Part shown: one piece after another, positions 1-10,193 of the stretch
Layout: each line of letters opens with the position of its first letter
Position numbering within the stretch: position 1 is the first letter of the stretch
NCBI RefSeq assembly: GCF_000423085.1
Contig: NZ_AUHH01000017.1
Coordinates: 232 to 64,231, forward strand
Source: Granulicoccus phenolivorans DSM 17626 = NBRC 107789 = JCM 15570
GTDB lineage: Bacteria; Actinomycetota; Actinomycetes; Propionibacteriales; Propionibacteriaceae
Length of the DNA stretch: 64,000 nt
Direction: 5' to 3'
Made by a program: the position numbers and the translations under genes
Notes under the pieces: generated by a model
Database searches by the model: none
What the model saw: only the letters and a program-made list of their open reading frames with translations
Told to the model about the DNA's origin: nothing

Positions 1-8
1 GCCGCAAG

Positions 9-560
9 CCGGATCCGGACCAGCGAGCAGCCACGAGCGCCCGCGAAACAGGACGAGAACCCGCGCAACGCCACCAGCCACGAGCCATCAGCGCCCGCAA
101 ACCGGATCCGGACCAGCGAACAGCCAGCAGCGCCCGCGAACCGGACGAGGACCCCGCGCGAAGCCCCCAGCCACGAGCCATCAGCGCCCGCGAACCGGGG
201 GACGACCCGCGCGAAGCCACCAGCCACGAGCCATCAGCGCCCGCAAACCGGATCCGGACCAGCGAACAGCCAGCAGCGCCCGCGAACCGGACGAGGACCC
301 CGCGCGAAGCCCCCAGCCACGAGCCATCAGCGCCCGCGAACCGGGGGACGACCCGCGCGAAGCCACCAGCCACGAGCCATCAGCGCCCGCAAACCGGATC
401 CGGACCAGCGAACAGCCAGCAGCGCCCGCGAACCGGACGAGGACCCCGCGCGAAGCCCCCAGCCACGAGCCATCAGCGCCCGCGAACCGGGGGACGACCC
501 GCGCGAAGCCACCAGCCACGAGCCATCAGCGCCCGCAAACCGGACGAGGACCCGCGTACC
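9..560. repeat. 146-bp tandem repeat array (minisatellite)
   Basis: Three copies of a 146-bp unit that look identical by eye lie at 102-247, 248-393 and 394-539. Each begins with the palindrome CCGGATCCGG. They are preceded by a diverged 93-bp copy (9-101) lacking one internal 53-bp module, and followed by a partial copy. Within a unit the 14-mer AGCCACGAGCCATC recurs 53 bp apart (for example 169 and 222). The period is not a multiple of three, so any reading frame shifts at each copy; I therefore treat the array as non-coding although stop-free frames run through it. It lies downstream of the secA2 stop and may continue past the left edge. From 561 to 665 I see only a weak hairpin (TTCGG/CCGAA, 632-650) that could end secA2 transcription. 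Confidence 0.85.
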
Positions 561-665
561 GCCACCGGGGCCCGCGTACGGGCGAGCCGACCCCCGGACG
601 GCGACCTGCCGACTCGAGTACGCGGGGCAACTTCGGTCGCGCGGGCCGAAAATCGGATCCGCGGG

Positions 666-2987
666 TCAGCGCCGGGCCGGCCGCAGCAACCGGCCGATCC
701 GACTCCACTCCGAGCCGAAGTGATCGTCGGTGACCATGTAGGTCCAGGTCGCCCCGGGCCGGTAGAGGCCGGCGGAATCGAGGTCGAGCCGCCCGTCGAC
801 CACCTCGGCGTCCTCGAACAGTTCCACCGCGGTGGCCAGCGCCTCCTGCAGCAGATCCGGGAAGGCCTCGTGCAGCATCCGGTTGTACACCGTCAGCGGC
901 TCCTGCTTGCCCAGGGCCTGCAGGTGGATGCCCTCGCGGATCTCCAGGGCGTACGCCAGATGCGCACTCCACCGCTCATCCAGACTGGACAGCACCGCCG
1001 TCCGGGCGGCCGACTCCAGTTCCTCGGCCGAGACCTGCTCGGCGAGTTCGTCGATCCGGTCCGGGATCTTCTGCTTCAGCCGCTCCAGGGCCCGGTCGCC
1101 GATCATCAACTCGCCGCGTACCTTGACGATCTCGACCCGCTGCTGCGCCGGCAGATGCGCATATCGACGCGCCAGGCTGCGCTGCTCGCGCTGCTGACCG
1201 TCGGAGATCCGCTGGGCCTGATCGATGAACCGGGCGTGTTTGCGGTCCAGCACCAGCCCGTCGGCCTCCAGCACGTCCCGGGCCTCGGGAGTACCGGGCA
1301 GGAATTCCCGCAGCAGGGCATCCTCCAGGCTGGTGAAGAACACCGAGTGCCCCGGATCGCCCTGCCGCCCGGCCCGTCCGCGCAACTGGTTGTCCAGCCG
1401 CGGGTTCGGGAACCGCTCGATCCCGACCACGCACAGGCCGCCGGCCTCGGCGGCCCCGTCGGCGAGCTTGATGTCGGTGCCCCGACCGGCCATCTGGGTG
1501 GACACGGTGATCCGCCCCGGCTCCCCGGCGCGGGCAATGATGTCGGCCTCCTCGCGGTCGTTCTTGGCGTTCAGCAGCACCGCCGGCACCGCGGCCTCGG
1601 TCAGCAGTCGGTGGAACCGTTCGGATTCGGCGACCGACTGGGTGGCGACCAGGACCGGTTGGCCGGCCTCGTGCAGGTCCCCGATGAATGCCACCGCGGC
1701 CGCGTCCCGCTCGGCGCCGGTCTCGTAGAGGCGGTCCTCTTCATCGGTACGGATGTTCGGCACATTCGGCTCGATCGAGCCCGAGCGGATCTCGTAGAGC
1801 TCCATCAGTTCCTCCGCCGCCGAGACCAGCGTGCCGCTCATCCCCACCACGGTGCGGTAGCCGGTGACCAGGTCGCGGACCAGCAACTGGTCCAGCACCT
1901 GCACCCCGGCGCTGCCGGCCAGCCGCTCCTTCGCCTCGACCGCCTGTTGCAACCCCTCGGGCCAGCGCTGCAGCGCATCGATCCGGCCCCGGGAGGAGCT
2001 GACCAGCGAGACCGCGCCATCGGCCAGCACGTAGTCCACATCGCGTACGAGCAGCGTCCGGGCGTACAGGGCGACGTTGACCCGGGTCAGCACATCGGCG
2101 CCGTCGCTGAACAGGTCCGCTTCCGGCGCCCAGTCCTCGACCCGGTTGATCCCGGTGTCGGTCAGGTGCAGGGTGCGCCGGTCGTCGTCGACCTCAAAAT
2201 CCACCCCCTCGACCAGATCGGCCACGAAGTCGGCCACGCTCAGGTCCAGTTCGGGGGTGGCACCGGCCTCCCCGGCCAGCACCAGCGGCGTCTTCGCCTC
2301 ATCCAGCAGGACCGCGTCGGCCTCGTCCAGCACGGTCGCATCCTGGCTGATCCCGACCATCTCTTCGGGCCGCGACCGGACCCGGTCGCGCAGCACGTCG
2401 AACCCGGCTTCGGTGACCGGGACGTACACCACATCGGCCCGGTACGCCGCCACCCGGTCGGCCTGCGGGGTCGCGCTGGTCACCGTGGCCACGCTCGCCC
2501 CGGCCGCGGCCAGCAGCGGACCCATCCAGGCCGCGTCCCGCTCGGCGAGATAGTCGTTGGCCGAGAGCACATGCACCTGGCGACCCTGCAGCACCCAACC
2601 GGCGGCGACGACCGCGCCGATCAGCGTCTTGCCCTCGCCGGTGGCGACCTCGACGCTGATCCCGTCCAACATCGCCGCCGCGGCCCGCAGCTGCACATCG
2701 AAGGGCCGCAGGCCGATCGTGCGGTCGGCGATTTCGCGGATCAGCACCAGGAAGCGGGCCAGTTCGGGGGGATCGGTGAGTTCGCCCAACTCGTCCAGTG
2801 CGGCGCCGAGCTCGGCCACGTCGAGCCCGGCCAGGTCCTCGGCCAGCCCGACGGCGGCCAGCCGGTTCGCCTGCTCAACCACCTGCCGGGCCGGTTTGAT
2901 GTTCTCCATCCCGGGTGTACCGCGCAGCCAGGCCGCAAATCGCGAGGCACCGCTCGCCCCGTCGGACTTCTTCTTCAACCCAGCCAC
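666..2987 (-). CDS. secA2: Accessory Sec translocase ATPase SecA2
   Basis: SecA-family motor ATPase, probably the accessory SecA2, which drives export of a subset of proteins through SecYEG at the membrane. Visible motifs: Walker A ATGEGKT near residues 115-121, a DEAD-like motif VLDEADAVLLDEAKTPLVL replacing the usual VDEVDSILIDEARTPL, STQMAGRGTDI, and QLRGRAGRQGDPG in the second motor domain. At about 773 aa it is shorter than housekeeping SecA (over 900 aa) and lacks the C-terminal Cys-rich zinc-binding tail, both typical of actinobacterial SecA2. I chose the GTG at 2987 because the reading frame upstream is Arg/Pro-rich and unlike the family; an ATG at 2909 is possible. It is divergent from carA. 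The housekeeping secA is not in this window. Confidence 0.85.
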   Translation of the reverse strand: MAGLKKKSDGASGASRFAAWLRGTPGMENIKPARQVVEQANRLAAVGLAEDLAGLDVAELGAALDELGELTDPPELARFLVLIREIADRTIGLRPFDVQLRAAAAMLDGISVEVATGEGKTLIGAVVAAGWVLQGRQVHVLSANDYLAERDAAWMGPLLAAAGASVATVTSATPQADRVAAYRADVVYVPVTEAGFDVLRDRVRSRPEEMVGISQDATVLDEADAVLLDEAKTPLVLAGEAGATPELDLSVADFVADLVEGVDFEVDDDRRTLHLTDTGINRVEDWAPEADLFSDGADVLTRVNVALYARTLLVRDVDYVLADGAVSLVSSSRGRIDALQRWPEGLQQAVEAKERLAGSAGVQVLDQLLVRDLVTGYRTVVGMSGTLVSAAEELMELYEIRSGSIEPNVPNIRTDEEDRLYETGAERDAAAVAFIGDLHEAGQPVLVATQSVAESERFHRLLTEAAVPAVLLNAKNDREEADIIARAGEPGRITVSTQMAGRGTDIKLADGAAEAGGLCVVGIERFPNPRLDNQLRGRAGRQGDPGHSVFFTSLEDALLREFLPGTPEARDVLEADGLVLDRKHARFIDQAQRISDGQQREQRSLARRYAHLPAQQRVEIVKVRGELMIGDRALERLKQKIPDRIDELAEQVSAEELESAARTAVLSSLDERWSAHLAYALEIREGIHLQALGKQEPLTVYNRMLHEAFPDLLQEALATAVELFEDAEVVDGRLDLDSAGLYRPGATWTYMVTDDHFGSEWSRIGRLLRPARR

Positions 2988-3193
2988 TACGCCAATCCCG
3001 CCACTTCGCCGACCCTGCCCCCACGTTCGCTTCCCGGTCTGTCGTCCGGCCCGTCCGGCCGCTGCGGCAACCGGCTGCGACCTCCATCCAGCAGCGTACG
3101 TGGCCTGCGGGGGGATGGGTGTCCGGACTAGTGTTCGTGGTGCGGGTGCACGGCAGGGGATTGGTAGCCTGAGACGAATCACCAACCTTTAAG

Positions 3194-3213
3194 TCCTGTC
3201 CCGTGAGGCAGGA
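3194..3213 (+). promoter_or_regulatory. PyrR-binding RNA hairpin over the carA ribosome binding site
   Basis: A perfect 5-bp stem TCCTG/CAGGA encloses the 10-nt loop TCCCGTGAGG, an exact match to the PyrR-binding loop consensus UCCNGNGAGG known from pyrimidine operons. The 3' arm runs into the purine-rich ribosome binding site AGGAAAGG (about 3210-3217) before the ATG at 3226. PyrR bound with UMP would therefore be expected to block translation. A candidate -10 TAGCCT lies at 3165-3170, placing the transcript start just upstream of the hairpin. pyrR itself is not in the window. Confidence 0.7.
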
Positions 3214-3225
3214 AAGGACGGTTAC

Positions 3226-4458
3226 ATGTCTGCACAAGCTCCCGCAGCCATCCTCGTGCTCGAGGACGGCCGGACCTTTACCGGACGCCGGTTCGGCGCC
3301 ACCGGGGAAACCTTCGGCGAAGCGGTCTTCTGTACCGCGATGACCGGATACCAGGAAACCCTCACCGATCCCAGCTACGACAAGCAGGTCGTCATCGCGA
3401 CCGCGCCGCAGATCGGCAACACCGGCTGGAACGACGAGGACGACGAATCGAGCCGGATCTGGGTCGCCGGCTACGTGGTCCGGGACCCGGCCCGCCGGGC
3501 GTCCAACTGGCGCGCCACCGGCACTCTGGAGGACGCGCTGATCGCCCAGGGCATCGTCGGGATCTCCGACATCGACACCCGGGCACTGACCCGCCACCTG
3601 CGCGAACGCGGGGCGATGCGGGTCGGCATCTCCTCCACCGGCGCCTCGGTCGACGAGGTCCTGGAACGGGTCCGACAGCAGCCGGCGATGACCGGCGCGA
3701 ACCTGGCCGAGGAGGTCTCCACCGACACCGGCTACATCGTCGAACCGATCGGGGAGCACCGCTTCACCGTCGCCGCGGTCGACCTGGGGATCAAGTCGAT
3801 GACCCCGTACCGGATGAGCGAACGCGGCTGTCGGGTGCACGTCCTGCCGGCCACCGCGAGTGTCGAGGACGTCCTGGCGGTCAAACCCGACGGCGTCTTC
3901 TTCTCCAACGGCCCCGGCGACCCGGCCGCCACCGAGCATCCGGTGGAACTGCTCGCCGCACTGCTGCGCCGCCAGGTGCCCTACTTCGGCATCTGCTTCG
4001 GCAACCAGATCTTCGGCCGCGCGCTGGGCCTGGGCACCTACAAGCTCAAGTACGGCCACCGCGGGATCAACCAGCCGGTCAAGGACCTGACCACCGGCAA
4101 GGTCGAGGTCACCGCCCACAATCACGGATTCGCGGTCCAGGCGCCGATCGGGGAGGACATCCCCACCGAGTTCGGCACCGTCCGGGTCTCCCACGTCGGC
4201 CTCAACGACGACTGCGTCGAGGGCCTGGAACTGCGCGACAGCGGCGTCCTGGTCGGCTTCTCGGTGCAGTACCACCCCGAGGCCGCCGCCGGACCGCACG
4301 ATGCGGCGTACCTGTTCGATCGCTTCGCCGACATGATGGCGGTCCGCCGGGGTGACGCCGCCGGCGGCGACAAGGCATGTCATCGCGACGAGCTGGATCC
4401 CGAGCACTACGAGCCGGCCGGCTCCGACACCCCCGCGACCGATGGAGAGAACGCCTGA
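3226..4458 (+). CDS. carA: Carbamoyl-phosphate synthase small (glutaminase) subunit
   Basis: Hydrolyses glutamine and channels ammonia to CarB for carbamoyl phosphate, the first step of pyrimidine and arginine synthesis. The class I glutamine amidotransferase domain shows the nucleophile Cys near residue 257 (GICFGNQ) and the His/Glu pair in QYHPEA; the N-terminal CPSase small-chain domain ends around residue 150. About 410 aa; the final ~40 residues are an acidic low-complexity tail beyond the usual end. ATG at 3226 follows AGGAAAGG. The stop shares one base with the carB start (TGATG), so the two are translationally coupled. Confidence 0.96.
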   Translation: MSAQAPAAILVLEDGRTFTGRRFGATGETFGEAVFCTAMTGYQETLTDPSYDKQVVIATAPQIGNTGWNDEDDESSRIWVAGYVVRDPARRASNWRATGTLEDALIAQGIVGISDIDTRALTRHLRERGAMRVGISSTGASVDEVLERVRQQPAMTGANLAEEVSTDTGYIVEPIGEHRFTVAAVDLGIKSMTPYRMSERGCRVHVLPATASVEDVLAVKPDGVFFSNGPGDPAATEHPVELLAALLRRQVPYFGICFGNQIFGRALGLGTYKLKYGHRGINQPVKDLTTGKVEVTAHNHGFAVQAPIGEDIPTEFGTVRVSHVGLNDDCVEGLELRDSGVLVGFSVQYHPEAAAGPHDAAYLFDRFADMMAVRRGDAAGGDKACHRDELDPEHYEPAGSDTPATDGENA

Positions 4459-7400
4459 TGCCCCGCCGTACTGATCTGAAGTCGATCCTGGTGATCGGCT
4501 CGGGCCCGATCGTGATCGGCCAGGCCTGCGAGTTCGACTACTCCGGCACCCAGGCCTGTCGCGTGCTCCGCGAGGAGGGCTTCCGGGTCGTCCTGGTCAA
4601 CTCCAATCCGGCCACCATCATGACCGACCCGGACATGGCCGACGCCACCTACGTCGAGCCGATCACGCCGGAGTTCGTGGAGAAGGTCATCGCCAAGGAG
4701 CGCCCGGACGCGCTGCTGGCCACCCTGGGCGGGCAGACCGCCCTGAACACCGCGGTACGCCTGCACGAGGCGGGCATCCTGGAGAAGTACGGGGTCGAGC
4801 TGATCGGCGCCTCGATCGAAGCGATCCAGCGCGGGGAGAACCGGGAGGAGTTCAAGGAGATCGTCACCGGCCTGGACGTGCCCGGCGGTCCCGGGGAGGT
4901 CGCCCGCTCGGTGATCTGCCACAGCATGGACGAGGTGCTGGCCGCGGCCGATCAGCTCGGCTACCCGGTCGTGGTCCGGCCCAGCTTCACCATGGGCGGG
5001 GTCGGCTCCGGCTTCGCGCACACCGAGGAACAGCTGCGCACCATCGCGGGGACCGGCCTGGCCGCCTCCCCGGTCACCGAGGTGCTGATCGAGGAGTCGA
5101 TCATGGGCTGGAAGGAATACGAGCTCGAGGTGATGCGCGACGGCGCCGACAACGTCGTCGTGGTCTGCTCGATCGAGAACTTCGACCCGATGGGCATCCA
5201 CACCGGCGACTCGATCACCGTCGCCCCGACGATGACGCTGACCGACCGGGAGTACCAGCGGATGCGCGATGTCGGCATCGGCATCATCCGGGCGGTCGGG
5301 GTCGAATCCGGTGGCTGCAATATCCAGTTCGCGATCAACCCGGCCGACGGCCGGATGATCGTGATCGAGATGAACCCGCGGGTCTCCCGGTCCTCGGCGC
5401 TGGCCTCCAAGGCGACCGGTTTCCCGATCGCCAAGATCGCCGCGAAGGTCGCCATCGGCTACACCCTCGACGAGATCCCCAACGACATCACCGGGGAGAC
5501 CCCGGCCAGCTTCGAACCGTCACTGGACTACGTGATCGTTAAGGTGCCCCGGTTCGCCTTCGAGAAGTTCCCGACCGCCGACACCACGCTGACCACGCAC
5601 ATGAAGTCGGTCGGCGAGGCGATGGCGATCGGTCGCAACTTCGGCGAGGCCCTGGGCAAGGCGCTGCGCTCGATGGAGGACCCGCTGGCGCGCTACAACT
5701 ATGCCGCCACCCCGACGACGTCGAAGGCGGAGCTGCTGCGGATCGCACAGACCCCGACCGACGGCCGGATCCAGACCGTGTTCGCCGCGTTCAGCGCCGG
5801 TGCCGGCGTCGAGGAGGTCTTCGAGGCCACCAAGATCGATCCCTGGTTCCTCGCCGAGATCGCCGCCCTGGTCGACCTGGCCGCGGAGGTCAAGCAGGCC
5901 GGCGGGATCAGCGCCGAGCTGCTCCGCGAGGCCAAGCAGAACGGCTTCTCCGACCTGCAGATCGCGCAGCTGCGGGGGCGGACCGAGTCCGAGGTCCGCG
6001 CGATGCGGCACGAGCTCGGGATCCGCCCGGTGTACAAGACCGTCGACACCTGTGCCGCCGAGTTCGCCGCCCGGACGCCCTACCACTACTCCTCCTACGA
6101 CGAGGAGACCGAGGTCGCCACCCGGACCAAGCCGGCGGTGATCATCCTGGGCAGCGGCCCCAACCGGATCGGGCAGGGGATCGAGTTCGACTACTCCTGC
6201 GTGCATGCCTCGATGGCGCTGCGCGAGGCCGGGTACGAGACGGTGATGGTCAACTGCAACCCCGAGACCGTCTCGACCGACTACGACACCTCCGACCGGC
6301 TCTACTTCGAACCGCTCACCCTGGAGGACGTGCTGGAGGTGGTGCACGCCGAACGGCAGGCCGGCCCGGTGGCCGGGGTGATCGTCCAACTGGGCGGGCA
6401 GACCCCGTTGCGGCTGGCCCAGGCGCTGAAGGATGCCGGGGTCCCGATCGTGGGCACCTCCCCGGAGGCGATCAACGCCGCCGAGGAACGCGGCGCCTTC
6501 GGTGCGGTCCTGGAGGCCGCCGACCTGCCCTCGCCGAAGCACGGGATGGCGTACTCGGTGGCCGATGCCCGCGAGATCGCCGCCGAGATCGGCTACCCGG
6601 TGCTGGTGCGTCCCTCCTACGTGCTGGGCGGGCGCGGGATGGAGATCGTCTACGACCAGACCTCGCTGGACTCCTACATCTCCCGGGCCACCGAGATCAC
6701 CCCGGAGCACCCGGTGCTGGTCGACCGGTTCCTCGATGACGCGATCGAGATCGACGTGGACGCCCTGTACGACGGCACCGACCTCTACCTCGGCGGGATC
6801 ATGGAGCACATCGAGGAGGCCGGGGTGCACTCCGGGGACTCCGCCTGTGCGCTGCCCCCGATCACCCTCGGCGCGGCGGTGATCGACCGGATCCGCACCT
6901 CCACCCGCGCGATCGCCGCGGGGGTGGGCGTACACGGGCTGCTGAACATTCAGTACGCCCTGGCCGCCGACACCCTGTACGTGCTGGAGGCCAACCCCCG
7001 CGCCTCGCGGACCGTCCCGTTCGTGTCCAAGGCGACCGCGACCCAGCTGGCCAAGGCTGCCTCGCGGATCATGCTCGGCGAGACGATCGCCGAGCTGCGG
7101 GCCGACGGGACGCTGCGCCGGGAGGTGGACGGGGCCTACGTGACCGACGCCTCGCCGACCGCGGTCAAGGAAGCAGTGATGCCGTTCAACCGGTTCCGGA
7201 CCACCGAAGGACGCCCGGTCGACACCCTGCTCGGCCCGGAGATGAAGTCGACCGGTGAGGTGATGGGCATCGACGCGATGTTCGGGCCCGCCTTCGCCAA
7301 GTCCCAGCTGGGTGCCTCCAGCTGGCTGCCGACCACGGGCCGGGTGTTCATCTCCGCGGCCGACCGGCACAAGCGCAACATCGTGTTCCCGGTGAAGGCG

Positions 7401-7793
7401 CTGGCCACCCTGGGCTTCGAGATCCTGGCCACCGAGGGCACGGCGCAGACCCTGCGGCGCAACGGTCTGGAGGTGACCGAGGTGCGCAAGTACTCCCAGG
7501 GCACCGGCCCGCACGGGGAGAAGACCATCGTGGAGATGATCAGCGACGGCGAGGTCGACCTGGTGTTCAACACCCCGCACGGGGTCGCCGCCGCCGGGAT
7601 GCATCCGCAGATGGACGGCTACGAGATCCGGACCGCGGCGGTCTCCCGGGAGGTGCCCTACTGCACCACCGTGGCCGGGCTGTCCGCGGTGGTCCAGGCC
7701 ATCGAGTCGCTGCAGCGCGGCGACATCGGGGTGCGCTCCCTGCAGGAATGGGCCGCGGATCTGCAGGCCAGCCTGCCGGGAGCGGACGGCTGA
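4458..7793 (+). CDS. carB: Carbamoyl-phosphate synthase large subunit
   Basis: Large subunit of carbamoyl-phosphate synthase: two homologous ATP-grasp halves phosphorylate bicarbonate and carbamate. About 1111 aa. The first half starts [20 protein letters not shown] and the second repeats the pattern ([19 protein letters not shown]) near residue 565. The C-terminal ~140 residues form the methylglyoxal-synthase-like allosteric domain ([12 protein letters not shown] onward). The start is the ATG overlapping the carA stop; upstream in-frame ATGs lie inside carA. Its own stop overlaps the pyrD start by one base. Confidence 0.97.
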   Translation: MPRRTDLKSILVIGSGPIVIGQACEFDYSGTQACRVLREEGFRVVLVNSNPATIMTDPDMADATYVEPITPEFVEKVIAKERPDALLATLGGQTALNTAVRLHEAGILEKYGVELIGASIEAIQRGENREEFKEIVTGLDVPGGPGEVARSVICHSMDEVLAAADQLGYPVVVRPSFTMGGVGSGFAHTEEQLRTIAGTGLAASPVTEVLIEESIMGWKEYELEVMRDGADNVVVVCSIENFDPMGIHTGDSITVAPTMTLTDREYQRMRDVGIGIIRAVGVESGGCNIQFAINPADGRMIVIEMNPRVSRSSALASKATGFPIAKIAAKVAIGYTLDEIPNDITGETPASFEPSLDYVIVKVPRFAFEKFPTADTTLTTHMKSVGEAMAIGRNFGEALGKALRSMEDPLARYNYAATPTTSKAELLRIAQTPTDGRIQTVFAAFSAGAGVEEVFEATKIDPWFLAEIAALVDLAAEVKQAGGISAELLREAKQNGFSDLQIAQLRGRTESEVRAMRHELGIRPVYKTVDTCAAEFAARTPYHYSSYDEETEVATRTKPAVIILGSGPNRIGQGIEFDYSCVHASMALREAGYETVMVNCNPETVSTDYDTSDRLYFEPLTLEDVLEVVHAERQAGPVAGVIVQLGGQTPLRLAQALKDAGVPIVGTSPEAINAAEERGAFGAVLEAADLPSPKHGMAYSVADAREIAAEIGYPVLVRPSYVLGGRGMEIVYDQTSLDSYISRATEITPEHPVLVDRFLDDAIEIDVDALYDGTDLYLGGIMEHIEEAGVHSGDSACALPPITLGAAVIDRIRTSTRAIAAGVGVHGLLNIQYALAADTLYVLEANPRASRTVPFVSKATATQLAKAASRIMLGETIAELRADGTLRREVDGAYVTDASPTAVKEAVMPFNRFRTTEGRPVDTLLGPEMKSTGEVMGIDAMFGPAFAKSQLGASSWLPTTGRVFISAADRHKRNIVFPVKALATLGFEILATEGTAQTLRRNGLEVTEVRKYSQGTGPHGEKTIVEMISDGEVDLVFNTPHGVAAAGMHPQMDGYEIRTAAVSREVPYCTTVAGLSAVVQAIESLQRGDIGVRSLQEWAADLQASLPGADG

Positions 7794-8989
7794 TGAGCCG
7801 GCTGCCGCAGCGGCTGGGCGAGGCGGGGTACCGGGCGCTGCGCCCGGCCCTGTTCCGGCTCGGCGGGGGAGACCCCGAGGTGGCCCATCACGCCACGATG
7901 GCGGCGCTGCACCGGGTCGCGGGCAATCCGTGCGCCCGGGCCGCGCTGCGTACGCTCAGCTCTACCCCGGCGGCCCCGGTCACCGTCGGCGGAATCACCT
8001 TCCCCGGCCGGGTCGGGATGGCCGCCGGGATGGACAAGTACGCCACCGCGGTCCGGGCGTGGGCCCCGCTCGGGTTCAGCCACATCGAACTCGGCACCGT
8101 CACCGGGCAGGCCCAGCCGGGCAATCCGCAGCCGCGGCTGTTCCGGGCCCCGCAGTCCCGGGCGCTGATCAACCGGATGGGCTTCAACAATCCCGGCGCG
8201 GTCGCGATGGCCGACGCGCTGCGCCGGCAGGGGATCTATCGGGGGGAGGGGTACGCCGGCATCCCGGTCGGCATCTCCCTGGGCAAGACGAAGGTGGTCG
8301 ACCTGGACCGGGCGGTGGCGGACTATCTGTTCTCCTTCGCGCGGCTGCACTGGCATGCCGATTACATCGCGGTCAATGTGTCCAGCCCGAACACGCCGGG
8401 ACTGCGCTCCCTGCAGGAGGGCGCGGCACTGCGCGAACTCCTCGGCGCCCTCACCGCGGCCGCGCGGACCCTGGCCGACCCGATGCCGATCTTCGTCAAG
8501 ATCGCCCCGGATCTGAGCTTCGCCGATCTGGACGACGTGCTGACCGTCTGCGCCGACACCGGGGTGAGTGCGCTGATCGCCACGAACACGACGCTGTCCC
8601 GCGAGGGGCTGGTCGGCGCCGACACCGCGCTGGCCGGGGAGGCCGGCGGGCTGTCCGGAGCCCCGCTGACCGCCCGGGCCCGGGAGGTGGTCGGCTACCT
8701 GTGCGCGCACAGCGGGCTGCCGGTGATCGGGGTGGGCGGCATCATGTCCGGCGCCGACGCCCGGGCCCTGCTCGACTTGGGCGCGGCGATGGTGCAGGTC
8801 TACACCGGTTTCATCTATGCCGGCCCCCGCCTGGTCCGCCAGATCAATGAGCTACCGGGCGAGATGACCGAATCAATGCACTCAACTGCGGACCCGTCCA
8901 GTCAGCGCGGAAATGGCCGCGCCGCCGACACCACGACAACATCGATTCGGCGCTCGAGCGACGTATCCCCGGCGAAAGGGACCCGATGA
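7793..8989 (+). CDS. pyrD: Dihydroorotate dehydrogenase (quinone), class 2
   Basis: FMN enzyme oxidising dihydroorotate to orotate with a quinone acceptor at the membrane; fourth step of UMP synthesis. Class 2 features: an N-terminal helical segment of about 45 residues before the barrel, MGFNNPGA, and VNVSSPNTPGLRSLQ containing the catalytic Ser. 398 aa. The barrel ends near INELPGEM around residue 360; about 40 Ser/Thr/Arg-rich residues follow, which is unusual. Starts on the base shared with the carB stop and overlaps pyrF by 4 nt (ATGA). Confidence 0.94.
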   Translation: MSRLPQRLGEAGYRALRPALFRLGGGDPEVAHHATMAALHRVAGNPCARAALRTLSSTPAAPVTVGGITFPGRVGMAAGMDKYATAVRAWAPLGFSHIELGTVTGQAQPGNPQPRLFRAPQSRALINRMGFNNPGAVAMADALRRQGIYRGEGYAGIPVGISLGKTKVVDLDRAVADYLFSFARLHWHADYIAVNVSSPNTPGLRSLQEGAALRELLGALTAAARTLADPMPIFVKIAPDLSFADLDDVLTVCADTGVSALIATNTTLSREGLVGADTALAGEAGGLSGAPLTARAREVVGYLCAHSGLPVIGVGGIMSGADARALLDLGAAMVQVYTGFIYAGPRLVRQINELPGEMTESMHSTADPSSQRGNGRAADTTTTSIRRSSDVSPAKGTR

Positions 8990-9798
8990 CCGCATATGCC
9001 GAGCGGCTGGCCGAGGCGATCCGGACCCGGGGCAGGCTGTGTGTCGGGATCGATCCGCATCCGGCGATCCTGGCCGCGTGGGGCCTGAGTGACGATGTCG
9101 CCGGGCTGGCGGCCTGTGCCCGCGGGATGGTCGACGCCCTGGGCGACACCGTTGCGGTGTTCAAACCGCAGGCGGCCCTGTTCGAGGCCTACGGATCGGC
9201 CGGGATCGCCGTGCTGGAACAGACCGTCGCCGCGGCCCGCGCGGCCGGCGCGCTGGTCATCCTGGATGCCAAGCGCGGTGACATCGGCTCCACCATGGCC
9301 GGGTACGCCCGGGCGTACCTGGGGGAGAGCGCGCCGCTGCCGGTGGATGCGATCACGCTGAGCCCCTACCTGGGGTTCGAATCCCTGCGACCCGCGCTGG
9401 ACGCCGCCGTCGCCGCCGACGCCGGGGTCTACGTGCTGTGCCGCACCTCCAACCCCGAGGGCGGATCGGTCCAGCAGGCCGAGTTCGGCGGCCGCTCGGT
9501 GGCCCAGCAGATGATCGATGCCGCGGCGGCGGCCAACACTGCCGCCGAAACGGACTACGTCGGGCTGGTGATCGGCGGGACCCATGACCGGCTCGGGCTG
9601 GACCTGGCCGAGTTCGCCGGGTCGATCCTGGTGCCCGGGATCGGCGCCCAGGGCGGCAGCATGGCGCACCTGCACACCCTGTTCGGTGCTGCCGTCCCGC
9701 AGATCCTGCCGAATTCAAGCCGTGGCATCATGCAGGCGGGCCCGGATGCCGGCGCTCTGCGCGAAGCGGTGCAGGGGACCCTGTCCGAGCTCGGGTAA
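8986..9798 (+). CDS. pyrF: Orotidine-5'-phosphate decarboxylase
   Basis: Converts OMP to UMP, the last step of de novo pyrimidine synthesis. About 270 aa, the long (type 2) form common in actinobacteria. The catalytic Asp-Lys-Asp motif is seen as LDAKRGDIGST near residues 88-98, and the phosphate-binding end of the barrel as GIGAQGG. The ATG overlaps the pyrD stop by 4 nt, so carA-carB-pyrD-pyrF form one coupled unit. pyrB and pyrC, often upstream in this operon, are absent here. Confidence 0.95.
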   Translation: MTAYAERLAEAIRTRGRLCVGIDPHPAILAAWGLSDDVAGLAACARGMVDALGDTVAVFKPQAALFEAYGSAGIAVLEQTVAAARAAGALVILDAKRGDIGSTMAGYARAYLGESAPLPVDAITLSPYLGFESLRPALDAAVAADAGVYVLCRTSNPEGGSVQQAEFGGRSVAQQMIDAAAAANTAAETDYVGLVIGGTHDRLGLDLAEFAGSILVPGIGAQGGSMAHLHTLFGAAVPQILPNSSRGIMQAGPDAGALREAVQGTLSELG

Positions 9799-9842
9799 GG
9801 GGATAGGTTGAACCCACCGGACAGATGCGAGCAGGAGATGCC

Positions 9843-10193
9843 GTGAACATTCCGCCCTTGAGCGAACAGCAGATGCAGACAGCGCGCAAGGCAGCCACCG
9901 AGGCCCGGCGCCGCCGCGCCGAGGTCAAGGAGCAATTGCGCACCGGAGCGTTGACCCTGGATGAGGTTCTGACACTGGCCGAGACCGACAAAGTGGTGGC
10001 GAACGCCCGCGTGGTGGAAGTCCTGCGCTCCCTGCCCCGGGTGGGGGAGAAGCGGGCCGCCGAACTGATGGAGCGGCTCAACATCGCCGAGAAGCGCAAG
10101 TTGGGCGGCCTGGGCCGGCACCAGCTCGCCGGCCTGCGTGCCGAGTTCGGCCCGCGTACGCCCGGCGACACCCCACCGGCCGACAGTGAGTGA
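9843..10193 (+). CDS. mihF: Actinobacterial integration host factor (mIHF)
   Basis: Small basic nucleoid-associated protein that binds and bends DNA; the actinobacterial mIHF family is unrelated to HU/IHF. 116 aa from GTG 9843: a basic helical N-terminus (ARRRRAEVKEQL), then a helix-two-turn-helix-like region LRSLPRVGEKRAAELMERL and GLGRHQLAGL near the C-terminus. The GTG has the ribosome binding site GCAGGAG about 6 nt upstream; the in-frame ATG at 9825 lies before that site and is unlikely. Placement between pyrF and gmk is conserved in actinobacteria. Overlaps gmk by 8 nt. Confidence 0.9.
   Translation: MNIPPLSEQQMQTARKAATEARRRRAEVKEQLRTGALTLDEVLTLAETDKVVANARVVEVLRSLPRVGEKRAAELMERLNIAEKRKLGGLGRHQLAGLRAEFGPRTPGDTPPADSE

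Noticed and set aside
181-519. Arg/Gly/Ser-rich protein encoded by the repeat array (minus strand)
   Set aside because: The 146-bp period shifts the frame at each copy, and there is no ribosome binding site or recognisable domain.
1-560. CRISPR array
   Set aside because: Repeats are long, contiguous and without unique spacers, and no cas gene is present.
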